Positions 33,259 through 42,350 are shown, counted from the first letter of the stretch. The stretch is 64,000 bases of DNA from Litchfieldella rifensis (GCF_042646605.1 NZ_JBHRUG010000012.1:56373-120372), one strand, 5' to 3'. The notes: generated by a model not told the origin, from the sequence alone. Program-made: numbers and translations.

Positions 33259-34461
33259 TTAACGGCCTGAGTCGGCAGAAGAGGCTTTTTTAGGCAGGGC
33301 TCGATGAGTGGCAAGGCACCAGAGGCCGAACAGCGGCCCCGGCAGTATGACCCAGGCCAGCCACGGACCGAGCCAGTGCCACAACGGGATCAGTGCCAGC
33401 AGCGACAGCATCGAGACGGCGAAACCGATGGCGTTCTGCAGCGTCAAGGCGCTGCCGACGATGGTCGCCGGACAAGCGGCGGCGGAGAGCGCCGAGAATT
33501 GCGGCGAGTCGACCACGGCGAGGGCGCTCCACAGCGCCAGAAAGGCGATCAGCCACGAGGGGGGGAGCCAGGTCAGCAGTGGATAGAGGGCGCAGCAGGT
33601 CGCCGAGCCGGCCAGCCCCAGTTGGGCGACGCGACGGCTACCCAGGCGTTGGCTCAGCCAGCCGCCCAGCCAGCAGGTTGGGCCGCCGATGGCGATCAGG
33701 GCGAAGGCGCCCAATGCGAGGGCGAGTGTCGAAAGCCGTGGCATGCTGGCCAGCAACATCAACGGGAGTAGCGCCCACAGCGTGTACAGCTCCCACATAT
33801 GGCCGAAGTAGGCGCTGGCGGCGCGACGAAAGTCCCTGATGTGGAAGGCCTGGATGCCGATCAGTCGCGAGGTTGCCGACGCTGATGCCTGCGATTTCGC
33901 TGTCTGCACGCCCGGGGCTTCGCCCAGCCTCCGCACCAGCAGTCCACCGGCCACGGCGAGCAGGGAGGCTCCCCAGATACCACCCCGCCAGGACACTCCC
34001 ATGCCTTGCCATTCGCTCAGGGCGCGCAGGCCATGGGGCAGTGCCGTACCCAACACCAGCATCCCCACCAGCCAGGCCAGTCCCAGGCCGGTGCGCCCCG
34101 GTGTCCAGCCGACCATCAGCTTCATGCCCACAGGATAGATGCCGGCCAGGCACATACCGGTGATCACGCGCAGGCCTACGGCGCCCCACAGCCCACCGGC
34201 CCAGGGGAGCAGGGCGTTGGATAGGGCCCCTACCAGGCAGCAGGCAGCGAACAGGCGACTGGCATCGAGCCGGTCGGCCAGCCCTGCCAGGCCGATTGTC
34301 AAGGTCCCGATCAGGAAGCCGCCTTGCACGGCGCCAGTCAGCCAACCCAGGTCGGCGGTCTGCAACGACCATAGCGTCTGCAGGTCGTGAATCACGGCAT
34401 TGGGCGTGAACCACAGGGCGGTGCCGAACAGTTCAGCGATGGCAATGATCAGGGTCGGCAT
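33259..34461 (-). CDS. MFS transporter
   Basis: 400-residue major facilitator with about twelve membrane helices. MPTLIIAIAELFGTALWFTPNAV is helix 1, GLAGLADRLDASRLFAACCL matches the loop 2-3 signature, and VITGMCLAGIYPVGMKLMVG lies in the first half. The C-terminus is short and soluble (HRALPKKASSADSGR). Substrate unknown. The stop codon abuts an in-frame aspartase-like tail. It may form a minus-strand pair with ggt upstream (57 bp gap), which would suit transport of a glutathione breakdown product, but this is guesswork. Confidence 0.85.
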   Translation of the reverse strand: MPTLIIAIAELFGTALWFTPNAVIHDLQTLWSLQTADLGWLTGAVQGGFLIGTLTIGLAGLADRLDASRLFAACCLVGALSNALLPWAGGLWGAVGLRVITGMCLAGIYPVGMKLMVGWTPGRTGLGLAWLVGMLVLGTALPHGLRALSEWQGMGVSWRGGIWGASLLAVAGGLLVRRLGEAPGVQTAKSQASASATSRLIGIQAFHIRDFRRAASAYFGHMWELYTLWALLPLMLLASMPRLSTLALALGAFALIAIGGPTCWLGGWLSQRLGSRRVAQLGLAGSATCCALYPLLTWLPPSWLIAFLALWSALAVVDSPQFSALSAAACPATIVGSALTLQNAIGFAVSMLSLLALIPLWHWLGPWLAWVILPGPLFGLWCLATHRALPKKASSADSGR

Positions 34462-34518
34462 GGAGGCTCGGTGGTGTCACGGAAAGGCCCGGCAGCGCCG
34501 GGCCGAAGAGTGGTAGGG

Positions 34519-36255
34519 TCAGAGTCCCATGGCGGAGGATGTCGAGCGGCGCGGATCGGCACCGCCATAGTACATGCCGTCGCGGATCATGATCGACTGG
34601 GCGGCCCCCATGGCTTCCTGCTGGCTGACCGTATGCCCCATGGCTTCGAGCAGGGTGATGGTATCGGGGCTGATGCCCTCCTCGATACGCAGTTCCTCGG
34701 GCAGCCACTGATGGTGGACTCGCGGTACGCTGACCGCCGACTGGATATTCATGCTGTGATCGATGACGTTCATCAGCACCTGCAGGGTGGTGGTGATGAT
34801 CCGCGAGCCGCCGGGACTGCCGGTGATCAGGAAGTTCTTGCCGTCGCGCTTGACGATGGTCGGGGTCATCGACGATAGCATGCGCTTGCCGGGCTCGATC
34901 TTGTTGGCCTCACCCCCGATCAGGCCGTAGGCGTTGGGCACGCCGGGCTTGGCGGAGAAGTCATCCATTTCGTTGTTGAGCAGGAAACCGGCCCCATCGA
35001 CGACGATACCCGAGCCGTAGCTGAAGTTGATGGTGTAGGTATTGGAGACTGCCAGGCCGTTACCATCGGCGATCGAGAAGTGGGTCGTCTCGTTGGACTC
35101 GTACGGCAGCGGGTTGCCCGGAGCGATGTCCTCGCTGGGCGTGGCTGCTTGCGGGTCGATGCCGGCGCGCAGTTCGTCGGCGTACTCCTTGGAGGTGATA
35201 CCGGACAGCGGTACGTCGACGAAGTCGGTGTCGCCGAGATACTGGGAGCGGTCGGCATAGGCGCGCTTCATGGCCTCGGCCATGAGGTGCAGGGTCTGGG
35301 CCGAGTTGAAACCCATGGCACCGATGTCGTACTCCTCGAGGATATTGAGCATCTGCACGATATGCGCGCCACCCGAGGAGGGCGGACTCATGGCATAGAC
35401 GTCGTAGCCGCGGTAGGTGCCGTGGCTGGGTTCGCGGATCACCGGCTCGTAGTCGGCAAGGTCCTCGAGGGTCATCAGACCGTCGTGGCGCTCCATCTCG
35501 GCGGCGATCAGCTCGGCGGTCTCGCCCTCGTAGAATTCCCGGGCGCCGTGTTCGGCGATGCGTCTGAGCGTGGCGGCCAGGTCGGGCTGCCGGAAGATCT
35601 CGCCCACCTCATAGAGACTGCCGTCTTCCTTGAAGAACACCTTGCGGGTCGACTCCCACTGTTCCAGGCGCTCGCGTGTGTCGCGAATGCCTTGGACGAA
35701 GCGTGGCGGCACCGTGAAGCCATCCTCCGCCAGGCGAATGGCGGGCTCCAGGGCTTCGGCCAGGCTCAGGGTGCCGTACTCTTCCAGCGCCAAGGCCAGG
35801 CCGGCCACGGTGCCGGGGACGCCGGAGGCGTTGTGGGTATAGCGCGAGAGTTCGGCGACGGCCTCGCCCTCCTCGTTCTGGAACATGGTCTCGTAGGCGC
35901 GGGAAGGGGCGGTCTCGCGATAGTCGATGGCGACGACCTCGCCGCTGCTTTCGTCGGAGATCAGCATGAAGCCACCGCCGCCGATATTGCCGGAGCGTGG
36001 CTGGGTCACCGCCAGCGCGAAGCCGGCGGTCACGGCGGCGTCCACCGCATTGCCACCGGCGGCCAGCACATCATGAGCGACCTGGGAGGCCAGGAAATGG
36101 CTGGTGGCGACCATGCCGCGGGCACCTTCCTGGGGGTGGAAGCGCTCGCCTTCGAGAATCGCCGGTTGGGCGAAGGCGCTGCCCGTCATGGTGGCGAACA
36201 GCAGGGTCGAGGCGATGAGAAGGGGTTTGATGCGTCTCGGTGAGGAAATTGTCAT
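34519..36255 (-). CDS. ggt: Gamma-glutamyltransferase (periplasmic)
   Basis: Autoprocessing Ntn hydrolase that cleaves gamma-glutamyl bonds of glutathione and related amides. 578 residues. Signal peptide RRIKPLLIASTLLFATMTGSAFA, cleavage after AFA. Large subunit with SGNIGGGGFM and ETAPSRA (substrate Arg). The autoprocessing Thr is T391 in NETTHFSI, the same number as in E. coli GGT. The small subunit carries the SS pair (MLSSMTPT) and GSPGGSRI. Start at 36255; AAGG lies nine bases upstream. Confidence 0.95.
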   Translation of the reverse strand: MTISSPRRIKPLLIASTLLFATMTGSAFAQPAILEGERFHPQEGARGMVATSHFLASQVAHDVLAAGGNAVDAAVTAGFALAVTQPRSGNIGGGGFMLISDESSGEVVAIDYRETAPSRAYETMFQNEEGEAVAELSRYTHNASGVPGTVAGLALALEEYGTLSLAEALEPAIRLAEDGFTVPPRFVQGIRDTRERLEQWESTRKVFFKEDGSLYEVGEIFRQPDLAATLRRIAEHGAREFYEGETAELIAAEMERHDGLMTLEDLADYEPVIREPSHGTYRGYDVYAMSPPSSGGAHIVQMLNILEEYDIGAMGFNSAQTLHLMAEAMKRAYADRSQYLGDTDFVDVPLSGITSKEYADELRAGIDPQAATPSEDIAPGNPLPYESNETTHFSIADGNGLAVSNTYTINFSYGSGIVVDGAGFLLNNEMDDFSAKPGVPNAYGLIGGEANKIEPGKRMLSSMTPTIVKRDGKNFLITGSPGGSRIITTTLQVLMNVIDHSMNIQSAVSVPRVHHQWLPEELRIEEGISPDTITLLEAMGHTVSQQEAMGAAQSIMIRDGMYYGGADPRRSTSSAMGL

Positions 36256-36398
36256 GAACCGTATCCTTGGCTGTGGGACGAGGCTCGCGACCGTGCTTGC
36301 CAATCATGGAGCGGGCGTTCTGCAAGCACGAGCCGGCGGCCGGTTCCTGATAGAATAGCCTCCATTCTCTCATTAACCACCCGACGATAGACTCGCTC

Positions 36399-37097
36399 AT
36401 GTCCGATAACACTCCCGACTTCAAGCTCGCGCCTTCGATTCTGTCCGCTGACTTCGCCCGCCTGGGTGAGGAAGTCGATGACGTGCTCGCCGCCGGTGCC
36501 GATATTGTCCATTTCGACGTCATGGACAATCATTACGTGCCCAACCTGACCATCGGCCCCATGGTCTGCGAGGCGCTGCGCAAACATGGCGTCACCGCTC
36601 CCATCGATGCGCATCTGATGGTCAAGCCGGTGGACCGACTCATCGGCGATTTCATCGATGCGGGGGCCAGCTATATCACCTTCCACCCCGAGGCCTCCGA
36701 GCATATCGATCGCTCTCTGCAGCTCATCCGCGACGGCGGTTGCAAATCGGGGCTGGTGTTCAACCCGGCCACGCCCTTGTTTTTCCTCGATCATGTGATG
36801 GACAAGGTCGACATGATCCTGCTGATGAGCGTCAACCCTGGCTTTGGTGGCCAGTCCTTCCTGCCCGGCACCCTCGACAAGCTGCGAGAGGCGCGGCGGC
36901 GTATCGACGCCTCGGGGCTGGATATCCGGCTGGAGGTCGATGGTGGTGTGAAGGTCGATAATATTCTGGAAATCGCCCGTGCCGGGGCCGATACCTTCGT
37001 TGCCGGGTCGGCGATATTCAAGGCGCGCAACGACACCGACTCGCATCGCTATGACAGTGTGATCCAGGCCTTCCGCGACGAACTGGCCAAAGTCTGA
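36399..37097 (+). CDS. rpe: Ribulose-phosphate 3-epimerase
   Basis: Interconverts ribulose-5-P and xylulose-5-P. 232 residues, TIM barrel. LAPSILSADFARLGEE, metal ligands in HFDVMDNHYVPNLTIGP and PIDAHLMV, LMSVNPGFGGQSF, and catalytic D/G in EVDGGVKVDNI are intact. The GIY-YIG gene starts 4 bp downstream. Confidence 0.96.
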   Translation: MSDNTPDFKLAPSILSADFARLGEEVDDVLAAGADIVHFDVMDNHYVPNLTIGPMVCEALRKHGVTAPIDAHLMVKPVDRLIGDFIDAGASYITFHPEASEHIDRSLQLIRDGGCKSGLVFNPATPLFFLDHVMDKVDMILLMSVNPGFGGQSFLPGTLDKLREARRRIDASGLDIRLEVDGGVKVDNILEIARAGADTFVAGSAIFKARNDTDSHRYDSVIQAFRDELAKV

Positions 37098-37101
37098 GGC
37101 A

Positions 37102-37401
37102 GTGGCGAATCATGGCCGCGGGGATCACACCGAAGCGCGCGACGGCAGTGATCCGGTGTGGCACCTCTACGTGATCGAGACCGCTGCCGGTGCACTGTAT
37201 ACCGGCATCACCACCGACGTGGATCGGCGCTTCAGCGAACACTGTGGGGGCCGGCGAGGCGCGCGAGCCTTGCGCGGCAAGGGGCCTCTGACACTGGTAT
37301 ATCGGCAGGCGGTGGGGTCGCGAGGCGAGGCATTGCGGCTCGAGGCCCAGCTCAAGAAGCTCACGGCAGCACGAAAACGCGAATGGCTCGCCAGTCGTTA
37401 G
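37102..37401 (+). CDS. GIY-YIG nuclease-fold protein (UPF0213/YhbQ-like)
   Basis: 99-residue single-domain GIY-YIG protein. The signature reads WHLYVIET then LYTGITTDVDRRFSEH; the conserved R and EH are present, and EALRLEAQLKKLTAARK ends the domain. Members are DNA endonuclease-like, possibly repair-related. GTG start with GAGG, 4 bp after rpe, so translation is coupled. Confidence 0.88.
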   Translation: MANHGRGDHTEARDGSDPVWHLYVIETAAGALYTGITTDVDRRFSEHCGGRRGARALRGKGPLTLVYRQAVGSRGEALRLEAQLKKLTAARKREWLASR

Positions 37402-37512
37402 AATCAAGCACGGGACAATTGCCGTTTCCCGCTGCGTGGACTTGTGACTAAGCTATGGCGTGACGCGCCGGGCGTTGCAAGGGAACGGAAGCTTAATAAT
37501 CGAGGGATCATT

Positions 37513-38379
37513 ATGGACAGTGACGCGTTGTTGGCATCCATTCAGGCCACCGGAGCGGCCTTCGCCATGAACCTGATCGCCGCCGTTGCGATCTTCGTGA
37601 TCGGTCGCTGGGTGGCGAAATTCCTTCATGGCCTGGTGATCAAGGGAATGGAACGCGCCGAGTTGGAACCTCTGCTGATCAAGTTTCTGGGCAATATCCT
37701 TTATGCCCTGTTACTGACCTTCGTGGTGTTGGCGGCAATCAGTCGCATCGGTATCCAGACCGCTTCGTTGATTGCGGTGATCGCTGCCGCCGGCCTCGCG
37801 GTGGGGCTGGCATTGCAGGGCTCGCTGGCCAACTTCGCCGCTGGTGTGATGGTGATCATCTTTCGTCCCTACAAGATCGGCGACTTCGTCGAAGGCGGTG
37901 GCGTGGCCGGGGTCGTCGACGATGTGCAGATCTTCACCACGGTGCTGAAGACCGCCGACAACCGCAAGATCATCGTGCCCAACGGCCAGATAATGAACGG
38001 CACCATTACCAACTATTCCGCCCATGATACCCGCCGGGTCGATCTGGTGGTCGGTGTCGGCTATGACGACGATATCGATACCGTGCGCCGGGTGTTGACC
38101 GATGTGGTCAAGGCGGATGCGCGAGTGCTCGAGGAGCCGGCGCTCAATATCCGCATGAATGCCCATGGCGATTCCAGCGTCGACTGGATCGTACGGCCCT
38201 GGGTCAAGGCGGCCGACTATTGGGACGTGTACTGGGACATGACCGAGGAGATCAAGCGTCGCTTCGACCGGGAAGGCATCAGCATTCCCTATCCCCAGCG
38301 CGATGTGCATGTCTATCATCACGGCGAGGGCGGTCAGCCGGAGCAGCCCAGCGACCTCGAGACAACAGCCAGGCGCTGA
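37513..38379 (+). CDS. mscS: MscS-type mechanosensitive channel
   Basis: Small-conductance osmotic release channel, 288 residues. Three N-terminal membrane helices, with the pore helix AAAGLAVGLALQGSLANFAAGV, then the MscS beta domain (FRPYKIGDFVEGGGVAGVV, VPNGQIMNGTITNYS). This is expected to be important in a halotolerant organism during hypo-osmotic shock. ATG 37513 has GAGGGA upstream; the open frame further upstream is not protein-like. A 16-bp-stem terminator follows. Confidence 0.93.
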   Translation: MDSDALLASIQATGAAFAMNLIAAVAIFVIGRWVAKFLHGLVIKGMERAELEPLLIKFLGNILYALLLTFVVLAAISRIGIQTASLIAVIAAAGLAVGLALQGSLANFAAGVMVIIFRPYKIGDFVEGGGVAGVVDDVQIFTTVLKTADNRKIIVPNGQIMNGTITNYSAHDTRRVDLVVGVGYDDDIDTVRRVLTDVVKADARVLEEPALNIRMNAHGDSSVDWIVRPWVKAADYWDVYWDMTEEIKRRFDREGISIPYPQRDVHVYHHGEGGQPEQPSDLETTARR

Positions 38380-38393
38380 TCGAGCGCTGCAGC

Positions 38394-38429
38394 GACAAAG
38401 GCCGCCGAGAAGACTCGGCGGCCTTTGTC
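38394..38429. terminator. Terminator after mscS
   Basis: GACAAAGGCCGCCGAG (38394-38409), loop AAGA, CTCGGCGGCCTTTGTC (38414-38429). The stem is a perfect 16 bp and carries TTT within its 3' arm. Confidence 0.8.
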
Positions 38430-38503
38430 GTCATGGATGGGCCAGCCTATCTTTATCCTGTAGCTGCCGGTTGGATGAAACACTGGCGCAATAGGAGACA
38501 ACA

Positions 38504-39775
38504 ATGAAAAACAAACTGTTCGCTGTAGGGCTCGCTGCCGGCTCGGTGATCTGCACGTCCGCATATTCACAGACCGAGGATACCCTGGAGAAGCTGGGCA
38601 ACTTCCAGGTAACGGGGGAAGTCGAGTTCACCGTCATCGATCAGGACAGTGACAGCGCGGATGCCATCCGCAAGACGCTGGGGAGGATCAGGCTCCCCGA
38701 TGGCTTCAAGATCGACCTTTATGCACTGGTGCCGGACGCACGACACATGGCGGTGGGTCCCCAAGGCGTCGTTACCTTCGTCGGTACCCGCAAGAAAGAG
38801 GTGTGGGCCGTCACCGACCGCGACAAGGATCGGGTGGCTGATGAAGTCAAGAACTTCGCTCCGTCGCTTGCCAAGTCGATTCCCAATGGGCCTTGCTTCT
38901 CGCCTGAAGGGGTTCTCTATATCGCCGAACAGAATCGCGTTCTCGCATACCCGGCCGCGGAGTTCTTCTATGAAAGCCCGGACGTGGTTGCCGTACCCGT
39001 CATTGCCGGTGGCGAGCTCATTCCCGAGGAGTTCGTCAGTTACAACCACACAGCGCGCGTCTGCGATGTCGGGCCCGACGGCAAGCTCTACATCTCGCTG
39101 GGGCAGCCGTATAACGTGCCGCCCAAAGAGCACCTCGACACCTTCGCCGAGTACGGCATCGGGGGCATCATCCGGGTCAATCAGGATGGCAGCAACAGGG
39201 AAGTCTACACCTATGGCGTTCGCAACTCGGTGGGCCACGACTTCCATCCGCCCACGGGAGACTTGTGGTTCACCGACAATCAGGTCGATGGCATGGGAGA
39301 CGACATTCCTCCCGGAGAAATCAACCGCCAGACCGAGGCAGGGCAGAATTTCGGCTTTCCGTGGTATGGGGGCGGCGATGTCCGCACCAACGAATACAAG
39401 GATGAAGAAGTGCCCGATGACGTCGTCTTTCCTGTGGTCGAAACCGTCGCGCATGCCGCCGACCTCGGCATGGTCTTCTATACGGGGCGGATGTTTCCAC
39501 AACAGTATCGCGGAGGGATCTTTTCCGCTCAGCATGGTTCCTGGAACCGTACCGAGCCCATCGGTGCGCGGGTGATGTTCACGCCCGTCGACGAGGAGGG
39601 CAACGTCACCGGACCCACCGTGCCGTTCGCCGAAGGCTGGCTCGATGAGAATGGCGAGTATCTCGGCCGCCCGGTCGATGTGGCGCAGCTACGCGACGGA
39701 TCGATTCTGGTTTCCGATGACCTCACCGGGGCCATCTATCGCATTTCCTATTCCGAACCCGTCGCTGATGAATGA
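38504..39775 (+). CDS. PQQ-dependent sugar dehydrogenase-like beta-propeller protein
   Basis: Periplasmic six-bladed propeller of the soluble glucose/sorbosone dehydrogenase family. 423 residues with signal peptide MKNKLFAVGLAAGSVICTSAYS. Blocks include NGPCFSPEGVLYIAEQNR, CDVGPDGKLYISLGQPYN, YGVRNSVGHDFHPPTGDLWFTDNQ, PGEINRQTEAGQNFGFPWYGGG and GGIFSAQHGSWNRTEPIGARV. The HxxHP and PGEI(N/D) patterns match PQQ-binding members. No PQQ synthesis genes or cytochrome partner are nearby. AGGAG precedes the ATG. Substrate unknown. Confidence 0.85.
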   Translation: MKNKLFAVGLAAGSVICTSAYSQTEDTLEKLGNFQVTGEVEFTVIDQDSDSADAIRKTLGRIRLPDGFKIDLYALVPDARHMAVGPQGVVTFVGTRKKEVWAVTDRDKDRVADEVKNFAPSLAKSIPNGPCFSPEGVLYIAEQNRVLAYPAAEFFYESPDVVAVPVIAGGELIPEEFVSYNHTARVCDVGPDGKLYISLGQPYNVPPKEHLDTFAEYGIGGIIRVNQDGSNREVYTYGVRNSVGHDFHPPTGDLWFTDNQVDGMGDDIPPGEINRQTEAGQNFGFPWYGGGDVRTNEYKDEEVPDDVVFPVVETVAHAADLGMVFYTGRMFPQQYRGGIFSAQHGSWNRTEPIGARVMFTPVDEEGNVTGPTVPFAEGWLDENGEYLGRPVDVAQLRDGSILVSDDLTGAIYRISYSEPVADE

Positions 39776-39791
39776 GAGCCGCCAGGGAGAT

Positions 39792-39815
39792 GCGCCTGGC
39801 CGGTCGGCCAGGCGC
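39792..39815. terminator. Bidirectional hairpin between the sugar dehydrogenase and ndh genes
   Basis: GCGCCTGGCC (39792-39801), loop GGTC, GGCCAGGCGC (39806-39815), between convergent genes. T-run weak (GCGGTTT). Confidence 0.6.
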
Positions 39816-39824
39816 GCGGTTTGG

Positions 39825-41123
39825 TCAGTGCAGCTTCATCTTCGGCCGCAGGTAGCGGTTGATGCCATCGACGACCACCGTCATGCCGGTTTTCACGGCG
39901 CCATGAATAGCGTACTGATGCATGCGATACAGTGAGGCGTAGAACACCTTGGCGATGCGGCCTTCGATGAACAGGCTGCGCGCCGAGGCGCCGCGCATCA
40001 GGCTGCCGACGGCTTCGAAATGTGCCAGTGAGATCAATGAGCCGCGATCACGGAAGGCGAAATCCTTGAGCGGCTTGCTTTCGAGGGTCGCGCAGAGGTT
40101 GCGGTACAGGCGTGATGCCTGCTGATGCGCCGCCTGCGCGCGCGGCGGTACCAGCTTGCCGTCGGACTGCGGACAGGCCGCGCAGTCACCGAAAGCGAAG
40201 ATGCGTTCGTCGTCGATGCTCTGCAGTGTGCGCTTGACCTTGATTTGATGATTGCGCTCGGTGGACAGGCCCAGGTCGGAGAGAAAGGCCGGCGCACGAA
40301 TGCCCGCGGCCCAGACATTGAGGTCGGTCTCGATGCGGGTGCCGTCGGCGGTGAGGAAACCGTGCTCGTCGGCCCGGGTGACCCGGGTATCGACGTGGAT
40401 ATGGACGCCGAGTTTTTCGAGTTCACGATGTACGGCCTTGCTGATGCGTTTCGGCAAGGCAGGCAGGATCTGTGGTGCTGCTTCGATCAGATGCACATCG
40501 AGCTGGCCGCTGTTGAGTGAGGTGAAGCCGTAGCTGTGCAACATATTGGAGGCATCGTAGAGCTCGGCGGCCAGTTCCACGCCGGTGGCGCCGGCCCCCA
40601 CGATGCCGACCACCAGGTTGGGATGCAGCCGCCGCTCCGGATCGCTGTAGCGCAGGAAGGTGTTGAGCATGGCATGGCGGAAGGCTTCGGCCTGCTGTGG
40701 GCTATCCAGGAAATGGCAGTGGCTGGCGACGCCGGGTGTGCCGAAATCATTGGACACGCTGCCCAGCGACAGCACCAGATAGTCGTATTCCAGGGTCCGC
40801 GAGGGCAATATCAGCGTCTCGTCGCTGTCGATGATCGGCGCGAGCGTCAGGCGACGCGCTTCGCGATCCAGGTCGCTCAGGGTACCGCGTCGAAAGTGAT
40901 AGCCATGCGTCTTGGAGTGGCCTTGATAGGAGACTTCGTCGAGCCCCGAATCGAGGACACCGGTGGCGACCTCGTGGAGCAGCGGTTTCCAGATGTGGGT
41001 GGGGTTGCGATCGACGAGCACGATCTCGGCACGCTTGCGCTTGCCGAGTTTGCGTCCGAGCTGGGTGACCAGCTCTAGTCCGCCCGCGCCTCCGCCGACC
41101 ACCACAATGCGTGGTAGGGTCAT
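39825..41123 (-). CDS. ndh: Type II NADH:quinone oxidoreductase
   Basis: Single-subunit, non-proton-pumping NADH dehydrogenase at the inner membrane. 432 residues. FAD motif VVVGGGAGGLELVTQLG, THIWKPLLHEVATG, second Rossmann motif GIVGAGATGVELAAEL, the FAD/quinone block IFAFGDCAACPQ with AQAAHQQ, and a C-terminal amphipathic region. ATG 41123 has AGGAG seven bases upstream; the open frame extends 45 codons further without family similarity. Confidence 0.94.
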   Translation of the reverse strand: MTLPRIVVVGGGAGGLELVTQLGRKLGKRKRAEIVLVDRNPTHIWKPLLHEVATGVLDSGLDEVSYQGHSKTHGYHFRRGTLSDLDREARRLTLAPIIDSDETLILPSRTLEYDYLVLSLGSVSNDFGTPGVASHCHFLDSPQQAEAFRHAMLNTFLRYSDPERRLHPNLVVGIVGAGATGVELAAELYDASNMLHSYGFTSLNSGQLDVHLIEAAPQILPALPKRISKAVHRELEKLGVHIHVDTRVTRADEHGFLTADGTRIETDLNVWAAGIRAPAFLSDLGLSTERNHQIKVKRTLQSIDDERIFAFGDCAACPQSDGKLVPPRAQAAHQQASRLYRNLCATLESKPLKDFAFRDRGSLISLAHFEAVGSLMRGASARSLFIEGRIAKVFYASLYRMHQYAIHGAVKTGMTVVVDGINRYLRPKMKLH

Positions 41124-41428
41124 GCGAGACTCCTGACTGAAAGTGTGAAAGGAAAAGTACGTAAAGTAAGTCGCCTGGGTCAGGAAGGGCGTCTCGGTGC
41201 TCGTCGCGGGCCAACATGAAGCGAGAGAGAGATGCTCGCGTGTGACCTGCGTCGTCATGAGGGCTCACGACCTGGTAGCGGCGACGTCTGTCACTAGCAT
41301 ACTGCCTCTTGTGCGCCGCTGCCTATGCCCTGATCCGGTTTTATGGCATGTTTTTTCGTAATATTACATGCATAAAATGCAATCATAATGACTGCACTCA
41401 TTCAATTTTTTGATTATAGGGGGTTTTC
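41124..41428. other. 305-bp divergent promoter region between ndh and gph
   Basis: Its gph side is AT-rich, with the palindrome GTAATATTAC (41358-41367) and a TGCA-TAAAA-TGCA repeat close by. This suggests promoter or regulator-binding DNA. No gene or RNA is recognised. Confidence 0.4.
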
Positions 41429-42094
41429 ATGCATTCCGTGCTGTCCGGCATTCACTTGGTGACCTTCGATCTGGATGGTACCTTGATCGACTCGGTCCCT
41501 GACCTGGCTGTCGCCGTCGACCGTGCACTCGACGACCAGGGACTCTCGCCCCGCGGTGAGAGTCGAGTACATGACTGGGTGGGCAATGGCTCCCGCAAGC
41601 TCCTGGAACGGGCGCTACGGGACGCATTGGGAGAGGCGCCCTCGGTCGCTCTGCATGACGCCGCGCATGAGGCGTTCCTGCATTACTATGCCCAGGCGCC
41701 CAACGTACGGACACGACTGCATCCCGGGGTACGTGAGGCATTGGACGCTTTGCGTGAACGGGGAATGGCGCTGGCGCTGGTGACCAATAAACCTCACGCC
41801 TTTATCGCGCCGATTCTCGACGGTTTCGGCCTCTTCGATCATTTCGGCCTGTGTCTGGGAGGCGACTCGCTACCGCAGGGAAAGCCGGATCCGGCGCCAT
41901 TGCTGTATGCGGCCGCGCATTTTGGGGTCGCGCCACGAGAGTCCCTCATGGTTGGTGATTCGCGCCACGATATCGAGGCGGGACGTCGAGCGGGCTTCCG
42001 GACGTTGGCGGTGCCGTACGGCTACAATCATGGTGAGCCGGTGGCGTCGAGTTGTCCCGATGCGATGGTTGAATCGCTGGCGGAACTCGTTTAG
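41429..42094 (+). CDS. gph: Phosphoglycolate phosphatase
   Basis: HAD-superfamily phosphatase that removes 2-phosphoglycolate formed in DNA repair. 221 residues. Motif I VTFDLDGTLIDSVPDLA, motif II ALVTNKPH, motif III lysine in QGKPDPAPLL, motif IV MVGDSRHDIEAGRRAG. It precedes trpE, the gph-trpE neighbourhood being common in gammaproteobacteria. Confidence 0.94.
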   Translation: MHSVLSGIHLVTFDLDGTLIDSVPDLAVAVDRALDDQGLSPRGESRVHDWVGNGSRKLLERALRDALGEAPSVALHDAAHEAFLHYYAQAPNVRTRLHPGVREALDALRERGMALALVTNKPHAFIAPILDGFGLFDHFGLCLGGDSLPQGKPDPAPLLYAAAHFGVAPRESLMVGDSRHDIEAGRRAGFRTLAVPYGYNHGEPVASSCPDAMVESLAELV

Positions 42095-42143
42095 GGTTGT
42101 TCGAATTGCCGCTATGAGAAGCGTTGAATCGATAAGATTCCGC

Positions 42144-42149
42144 TATAAC
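42144..42149 (+). promoter_or_regulatory. Candidate -10 box for the trpE leader transcript
   Basis: TATAAC lies 90 bp before the Trp-rich leader peptide and about 200 bp before trpE. A TTGAAT hexamer at 42124-42129 is 14 bases upstream, shorter than ideal, so the -35 is uncertain. Confidence 0.35.
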
Positions 42150-42233
42150 TTAAGTTTTACGGACCGTTCCATGACGCTGGAATCCCGCCTTTCCTTGCAA
42201 CAGCCCTTGGTCGCATACGGTGCCGGCGCGCTA

Positions 42234-42263
42234 ATGCGTGACGTCAAACGCTGGCGATGGTGA
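42234..42263 (+). CDS. trpE leader peptide (trpL-like)
   Basis: A nine-codon frame ATG..TGA reading MRDVKRWRW ends 87 bp before trpE. Two of its last three codons are UGG, the hallmark of Trp-sensing leader peptides. In frame upstream, an ATG at 42171 would give a 30-residue version. No clear ribosome site precedes either start. No T-run terminator is visible between it and trpE, so the mechanism is not resolved. Confidence 0.6.
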   Translation: MRDVKRWRW

Positions 42264-42350
42264 CAGCTGCTCGCTGTTGTCGTTGACGCGCTGCGCTCTT
42301 CACGAGCCTGTCGCGCCCCCTGTTACGTCTTGTGAGGAATTGCCGGGCCC

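Noticed and set aside
33175..33261. Programmed stop-codon readthrough of the MFS gene
   Set aside because: No readthrough context is recognisable; the tail fits an unrelated soluble enzyme terminus, so a rearrangement remnant is simpler.
35080..36243. Plus-strand open frame opposite ggt
   Set aside because: Gly/His/Val-rich shadow; the ggt frame has signal peptide and the catalytic threonine.
42264..42350. A T-tailed attenuator terminator before trpE
   Set aside because: Several GC-rich pairings are possible but none ends in a T-run, so none is claimed.
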